A stretch of 61,961 bases of DNA, taken from NCBI GenBank assembly GCA_028692545.1, contig JAQUXC010000006.1, positions 1 through 61,961 of the forward strand. Reading direction: 5' to 3'. Positions 57,733 to 61,961 of the stretch are shown here, in pieces. This DNA comes from Patescibacteria group bacterium. Lineage in GTDB: Bacteria > Patescibacteriota > Patescibacteriia > UBA1558 > S5-K13. The translations under genes were made by a program, and so were the position numbers. The notes beneath the pieces were generated by a model that saw only the letters and a program-made list of their open reading frames with translations, was not told the origin of the DNA and made no database searches. Positions within the stretch are counted from its first letter, which is position 1, and every line of letters begins with the position of its first letter.

Positions 57733-59412
57733 CTACATCTTATTAACTGTTTCTATTCCAAGTAAGTTTAATCCATTTTTGATAATTTGTGCAGTTGAAC
57801 TTACAAGTAATAATCTTATTTTTACTTCCTCTTTATCATCTGATAATATTTTACAATTATTATAAAATTCATTGAAATCTTTTGCTAAATCTATTAAGTA
57901 TGATGCAATATAACTTGGTTTATAATTATTTGCAGATTTTGTTATTGCATCTTCAAATAAATTTAATTTTTTTATGAGTGCTATTTCTTCTTTTTTTGAA
58001 ATTTTGTCAAAATTTATTTGTGTATCTATTTTTGTATTTGATTTTGATATCACACTACAACATCTTGCATAAGTATATTGTAAATATGGACCAGTTTCTC
58101 CATCAAAAGACAATATTTTATCCCAATTAAATTCTATATTTTTTACTCTGTCATTTTTCAAATCTCCAAATATTATAGCTCCAATTCCTACTTTTTTTGC
58201 AACATCATTTTTATTTTCTAAATTTGGATTTTTTTCTTTTATAATATTTTCTGCTTTTTTTATAGCTTCATTTATTACATCTTCTAGAAATATTACTTGT
58301 CCTTTTCTTGTAGACATTTTTTTGTCTTTGAATTTAAACAAACCAAAGTCTACATGAACAAATTTATTTTCTTGAAATCCAAGCATTTCAAACACTTTAA
58401 ACAATTGTTCAAAGTTTAATTTTTGTTCTGATCCAACTACATACAATAATTTTTCAGGTTTATATTTTTTTAATCTATAAAGTGCAGTTGAAATATCCCG
58501 AGTATGATAACTTGAAGTTTTATTTGATTTCAAAATAAGTACAGGCGGCATATTATATTTTTCTAAATTTATAATTTCTGCTCCTTCTGATTTTTCTGTT
58601 TTTATCTTTTCTTTTATTGTTTTTAAAGTATTTTTTGTTTTATCTATATAAAAAGCTTCTCCATCGTATGAATCAAATTTTATATTCAATAATTTGTAAA
58701 TTTTATCAAATTCTTTCAAACTCAAATTTCTAAATTTTTTCCATAAAATCAAATTTTTTTTATCATTATTTTCAAGTTTTTTAAATTCTTCTCTTGCTTT
58801 GTCTTCCAAAGTCTTATCTTTTTCCGCCTTGTCATGAAATTTTACATAAATTGATAACAAATATTTTATTGGATCTTTTTTTAGTTCAGCATCACTTCCC
58901 CATTTTTTGTAGGCAAATATTAGTTTTCCAAATTGAGTTCCCCAATCTCCAAGATGATTTATTGAAATTGGATTATATCCAATAAATTTAAAAATATTAT
59001 AAAGCGAATTTCCTATTACAGTGCTTCGTAAATGTCCTATACTAAATGGTTTTGCTATATTTGGTGAAGAAAAATCTATTGTAATTTTTTTATTTTTTCC
59101 AAGTTTTAAACTCCCAAATTTATCTTTTTTGTTATAAATATCTTTTAGTAAATTTTTTGCAATATAATTGTGATTTAGAAAAAAGTTTATATATGGACCA
59201 TTGGCTTCTACTTTTTCTAAAAAACAAGTATTTGGAATTTTTTCTGCAAAATTTTTTGCAATATCAATGGGTGATTTTTTGTATTCTTTAGCCAAATTAA
59301 AACACGTAAAAGCATAATCCCCCATTTCTCTATTTGGCGGAATTTCCAAAAAAATATCAGATTTTATACCAGATTTTTTTAATAAATTTTTTATTTCATT
59401 TTGAAAGTCCAT
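57733..59412 (-). CDS. argS: Arginyl-tRNA synthetase
   Basis: Class I: the N-terminal Add-1 domain (residues 1-80) and FSSPNIAKPFSIGHLRSTVIGNSL with the HIGH-type motif (about 115-137). The KMSKS-type signature is the MSTRKGQ segment near residue 366. LSFDGETGPYLQYTYARCCSV begins the DALR anticodon domain. Length 559. It is followed on the same strand by gatB and preceded, three bases away, by the glycosyltransferase. Confidence 0.95.
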   Translation of the reverse strand: MDFQNEIKNLLKKSGIKSDIFLEIPPNREMGDYAFTCFNLAKEYKKSPIDIAKNFAEKIPNTCFLEKVEANGPYINFFLNHNYIAKNLLKDIYNKKDKFGSLKLGKNKKITIDFSSPNIAKPFSIGHLRSTVIGNSLYNIFKFIGYNPISINHLGDWGTQFGKLIFAYKKWGSDAELKKDPIKYLLSIYVKFHDKAEKDKTLEDKAREEFKKLENNDKKNLILWKKFRNLSLKEFDKIYKLLNIKFDSYDGEAFYIDKTKNTLKTIKEKIKTEKSEGAEIINLEKYNMPPVLILKSNKTSSYHTRDISTALYRLKKYKPEKLLYVVGSEQKLNFEQLFKVFEMLGFQENKFVHVDFGLFKFKDKKMSTRKGQVIFLEDVINEAIKKAENIIKEKNPNLENKNDVAKKVGIGAIIFGDLKNDRVKNIEFNWDKILSFDGETGPYLQYTYARCCSVISKSNTKIDTQINFDKISKKEEIALIKKLNLFEDAITKSANNYKPSYIASYLIDLAKDFNEFYNNCKILSDDKEEVKIRLLLVSSTAQIIKNGLNLLGIETVNKM

Positions 59413-59415
59413 ATT

Positions 59416-60633
59416 TTATATATATTTTTTTATATAACTCATCATTTTATCTACTTTTTTCATCCAAGTATGCTCTTTTATTACTTGAATTTTTGCATTT
59501 ATTTTTTCTTCAGAATTTGTATCAAGCTCTTCCTGAATGTAAATATTAAATTTTTCAAAATCATTTGTAATTCTTATATGATCTTTGAATTGTTCTACGC
59601 CTGGAGTGTTAGTTGTTACAATTGGAATTCCGCAAGCCATGTATTCATATAATTTCATAGGACAAGTATATTTTATAAATTCATTCGTATAATGTGGAAT
59701 TATTCCAACATCAAATTGATTTATATAATCAGGAGTTTCTTTGTATTTTTTTGCACCCAATAAATATATATTAGAAGTTTTTTTGAGTCTTATCGCATCT
59801 TCATCGCTCCATATTGGGCCAATTAATACAATAGATTTGTCTAAATTTTTGTTTGCAATATATTCTATCAAATCTAAATTTACTCGATTTTCTTGTATTA
59901 CTCCAACATAACCAATTATTGGATGTGGAATTTTTGCTATATCATTGTTTATCAATTTATTTTTTCCACTGTAATGAGCCAAATCTATTCCTTGAGTTAT
60001 TTGAAATATTTTTTCGTGTCTTGGACTAAACATATTCTCAGTATCTTTTGCTAGAGAAAAAATTATATTTGCTTTTTCACTTATTATTTTGTAATTTTCT
60101 TCTATTTTGTCTTTTATATTGCAATAGCTTGCATGTTCTGCCCAATTATCTACTGTATCAAAAATGGATATTACATGATCTATTTTATCGAAATACTCTG
60201 TAACAAGTGGATAATATGACCACAATATTATATTTCTAAAATTTTCTTTTTTTGCATATTTATTTATATTTTCTAGCGTTTTGTTCAAATTTATTTTATT
60301 TGAAATTGTAGAATAAACAGTGATTTTGTCGTCTATTTTGTATATTCTTGTAAAAAGCCCCGACTTTATTGTTTCATCATTTGGTGCACTCCATATATTT
60401 TCTTTCCAATTTCTAAGAGCTCTTTTTTTTGTATGTGGTAAATAATCTATTGCCAAAATTTTATTTATATTTGGATGGTTTTTTAAATTGTTTAATATAT
60501 GAAAATTGCGATTACTTCTTCCTTTTGCAGTCCATTCAATATAATTAGACATGTTGAACATTATCACGTCAAATTTTTTTTCTCCGCTAATATTTACTTC
60601 TGGAATTTGATTTATTTTTTTTACTCTTGGCAT
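59416..60633 (-). CDS. Glycosyltransferase, GT-B fold (GT1/GT4-like)
   Basis: The C-terminal half shows a nucleotide-sugar transferase domain: PIIGYVGVIQENRVNLDLIEYIA, SIVLIGPIWSDED, NIYLLGAKKYKETPDYINQFDVGIIPH and CPMKLYEYMACGIPIVTTNTPGVEQF, where Glu in KLYEYMACG contacts the sugar nucleotide. The N-terminal half begins FDVIMFNMSNYIEWTAKGRSNRNFHILNNL. Acceptor unknown. It lies 6 bases downstream of the second glycosyltransferase, so they form one operon ending in argS. Length 405. Confidence 0.85.
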   Translation of the reverse strand: MPRVKKINQIPEVNISGEKKFDVIMFNMSNYIEWTAKGRSNRNFHILNNLKNHPNINKILAIDYLPHTKKRALRNWKENIWSAPNDETIKSGLFTRIYKIDDKITVYSTISNKINLNKTLENINKYAKKENFRNIILWSYYPLVTEYFDKIDHVISIFDTVDNWAEHASYCNIKDKIEENYKIISEKANIIFSLAKDTENMFSPRHEKIFQITQGIDLAHYSGKNKLINNDIAKIPHPIIGYVGVIQENRVNLDLIEYIANKNLDKSIVLIGPIWSDEDAIRLKKTSNIYLLGAKKYKETPDYINQFDVGIIPHYTNEFIKYTCPMKLYEYMACGIPIVTTNTPGVEQFKDHIRITNDFEKFNIYIQEELDTNSEEKINAKIQVIKEHTWMKKVDKMMSYIKKYI

Positions 60634-60639
60634 AATTTT

Positions 60640-61758
60640 CTAGTCTGTACTTTCTATATATTTTATTAATTTTTTACTAATATCTTTCCACAAAAATTCT
60701 TCTTTTATTCTTGTATATGCATTTTCTCCAAGTTCTTTTGCAAAAATATCATCTAATAATAATTTTCTTATATATTGTTCTAATTTTTCTTCTTCATTTT
60801 CATTTATCAAAAGCCCCGTTTTTTTATCTAGCACTGCTTCTTTTGCTCCACCATTACTTGTTGCTATAACTGGTTTTTTGAAAAGTCCTGCTTCAAGATA
60901 AACTATTCCAAACCCTTCTACATCATTTTTGCTAATTTTACTTGTCATTATAAATATATCACACAAACTATAAAAATATGGCAATATTTCATTTTCTATA
61001 TTGTTCAAAAATAATATGTTATCTTTTAAATTATATAATTTTACTAAACTTTTTAAATGTTCAAGATTTTCTCCATTTCCTATTATAATATACAAAATTT
61101 CTGGTATTTCTGGTTTGAGAGATTTTATAGCTTTTATAACTGCTTCATGATTTTTTCTATCTACTAGTCTTCCAACAGTAAGCAATATCTTTCTGTGTTT
61201 CAAATTGTATTCTTTTTTTACAATTTCTTTCAAATTTTCATCTATATTTTTCAATTCCAAATCAACTCCTGGATAAATTACTTTTATTCTGTTTTTATCA
61301 CTTATTATTTCTGATAATAATTCTTTTGTACTTTCACTATTTGCTGTTATAAATTTTGCATTGTTTAATATTTTTTTTGCTAAATATTTTTTGATAAAAT
61401 TTTTTTTTGTATTAATTATATCCAATCCGTGAGTAGATACAAAATATGGAATTTTGAATATTTTGTTTATTAAGTATAGTACTGTGCCTGTTGGAAGTAT
61501 TTCCCCTGCCCACAAAATTTTTACTTTTTCATATTTGGCATAATATACAACTTCAAAAAATTCTTTTAACCATTTTGGCCAAAAAAATTTGTATAAAAGA
61601 TTTTTGTTGTATATTTTCAAATCTGATTCTACTTTTTTTGAACAAGTCAAAACACTCAATCTATTTATTGGAAGATTTTTTGCTAAATTATAATAATAAT
61701 TTGCCACCCCACCTTTGTTTGGCCAGAAGTCTAGAGTGACTAATAGTGTTTTTTCCAT
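60640..61758 (-). CDS. Glycosyltransferase family 4
   Basis: LLVTLDFWPNKGGVANYYYNLAKNLP at the N-terminus with the Gly-rich acceptor loop, then the GT4 core: ILLTVGRLVDRKNHEAVIKAIKSL, YIIIGNGENLEHLKSL, YNLKDNILFLNNIENEILPYFYSLCDIFIMTSKISKNDVEGFGIVYLEAGLFKKPVIATSNGGAKEAVLDKKTGLLIN. The E-x7-E motif (EGFGIVYLE) is intact. It probably builds surface polysaccharide or a glycolipid together with the downstream gene. Length 372. Confidence 0.93.
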   Translation of the reverse strand: MEKTLLVTLDFWPNKGGVANYYYNLAKNLPINRLSVLTCSKKVESDLKIYNKNLLYKFFWPKWLKEFFEVVYYAKYEKVKILWAGEILPTGTVLYLINKIFKIPYFVSTHGLDIINTKKNFIKKYLAKKILNNAKFITANSESTKELLSEIISDKNRIKVIYPGVDLELKNIDENLKEIVKKEYNLKHRKILLTVGRLVDRKNHEAVIKAIKSLKPEIPEILYIIIGNGENLEHLKSLVKLYNLKDNILFLNNIENEILPYFYSLCDIFIMTSKISKNDVEGFGIVYLEAGLFKKPVIATSNGGAKEAVLDKKTGLLINENEEEKLEQYIRKLLLDDIFAKELGENAYTRIKEEFLWKDISKKLIKYIESTD

Positions 61759-61776
61759 TTTTTGCTATTTATAAAC

Positions 61777-61801
61777 AAATAGGACATTTTTTATCCTATT
61801 T
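61777..61801. terminator. Hairpin between the glycosyltransferase and the right-edge gene
   Basis: AAATAGGA (61777-61784) and TCCTATTT (61794-61801) pair around an AT loop. T-rich flanks exist on both strands. It could end a transcript entering from the right or shape the glycosyltransferase leader. Confidence 0.4.
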
Positions 61802-61841
61802 TAATTATATCATATTTAAAAACTACTGCTATTGACTGTAC

Positions 61842-61893
61842 AGTTAACACTAATAGGTAACACTTGGTATACTTAGGGGTAACACTGTTAACT
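61842..61893 (+). promoter_or_regulatory. Promoter flanked by inverted and direct GTTAAC/TAACACT repeats
   Basis: AGTTAACA (61842-61849) and TGTTAACT (61886-61893) form an 8-bp inverted repeat. TAACACT occurs three times between and across them. TTGGTATACT at 61864-61873 is an extended -10, and TTAACA inside the left arm could be the -35 (18-bp spacer). It looks like an operator for the gene beginning at 61907, or the terminal region of an insertion element. Confidence 0.5.
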
Positions 61894-61906
61894 AATAAAC
61901 AAATAT

Positions 61907-61961
61907 ATGCCTTTAAAACCAAGTTATCCAAAAGAAAAGCGAGTTTTATGGTATTTAGGAG
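61907..61961 (+). CDS. Start of an unidentified gene (3' partial)
   Basis: An ATG at 61907 opens MPLKPSYPKEKRVLWYLG and runs off the window. Eighteen residues are too few to identify it. The basic, hydrophilic start and the repeat-rich leader would suit a DNA-binding or transposase-like protein, but that is a guess. Confidence 0.4.
   Translation, partial: MPLKPSYPKEKRVLWYLG

Noticed and set aside
1-61961. A DGR reverse transcriptase or template repeat in the window
   Set aside because: I found no reverse-transcriptase motif (such as xADD) in any frame and no A-rich copy of the variable region.
1-61961. UGA-recoded code as in Gracilibacteria or Absconditabacteria
   Set aside because: TGA ends miaB, pyrB and the orphan at 39125 exactly at the expected C-termini, and tRNA-Trp has the CCA anticodon only.
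1-61961. CRISPR array, prophage or complete insertion sequence
   Set aside because: No regularly spaced direct repeats, cas, phage structural or complete transposase genes are present. The gp47-like protein stands alone and has a membrane anchor typical of CPR.

Overview
The window looks like a genomic fragment from a Candidatus Patescibacteria (CPR) bacterium. It is very AT-rich and tightly packed, and the gene content is the usual small-genome core: seven aminoacyl-tRNA synthetases, scpAB, dnaE, rodA/ftsQ, miaAB, guaB and gatB. It also carries several protein types common in that lineage: a surface module with paired W-[IV]-K-T-E motifs, a DUF1566-type secreted protein, a baseplate-J-like membrane protein, COG2426 and YibE/F. 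TGA and TAG both end ordinary genes, so the standard bacterial code applies and the TGA-recoded groups are excluded. Order-level placement is not possible from the sequence alone.

Layout. 1-2.5 kb: two secreted or surface proteins. The second ends in a GC-rich C-terminal segment that looks like the variable region of a diversity-generating retroelement (DGR) target, with a frameshift just before it and a 17-bp inverted repeat just after it. 2.5-9.7 kb (+): mscL, lysS, a cyclophilin lipoprotein, serS, alr, ftsQ and a short NAD-dependent sugar dehydrogenase-like gene. 9.7-11.1 kb: a 440-bp non-coding stretch, then a Xer recombinase with a palindrome in its promoter. 11.2-18.3 kb (-): M23 peptidase, gltX, a TagA-NUDIX fusion, ahcY, a probable adenosine kinase and a TrxB-like reductase. 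18.3-28.7 kb: RRM protein, DEDDh exonuclease, an odd non-coding transcription unit with amber-interrupted mini-ORFs, HD protein, rarA, PfkB kinase, a PPi-type phosphofructokinase, methyltransferase, YibE/F, peroxiredoxin, DUF134, SDR and DUF5320. 28.8-29.8 kb: a tRNA cluster (Thr-GGT, Tyr, Thr-TGT, rpmG, Trp) with mosaic repeats. 29.8-41.7 kb (-): TPR protein, tpiA, COG2426, D,D-carboxypeptidase, patatin, scpB, scpA, YbaK, aspS, asnS, an orphan and rodA. 41.7-54.5 kb (+): small membrane protein, dnaE, baseplate-J-like protein, a threonine T-box, a HAD gene, thrS, guaB, miaB-miaA and an HIT-like gene, with an FN3 orphan on the other strand. 54.5-61.8 kb (-): pyrB-pyrI with its own promoter and attenuator-like hairpin, gatB, argS and two glycosyltransferases. 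The right edge opens a new gene behind an operator-like repeat.

How it works together. Translation dominates. gltX with gatB suggests that Gln-tRNA is made by transamidation, while asnS supplies Asn-tRNA directly. The T-box reads threonine codon ACU, and its UGGA bulge matches the U discriminator of both threonine tRNAs encoded here. Cell-wall and division genes (alr, ftsQ, rodA, D,D-carboxypeptidase, M23 peptidase) are scattered through the window. Most core genes have no recognisable Shine-Dalgarno sequence. A minority (PfkB at 21.9 kb, orphan at 39.1 kb, FN3 at 49.8 kb, pyrBI) carry a strong GGAGG, are visibly less AT-rich and have private terminators, which points to later acquisition or a separate expression class.
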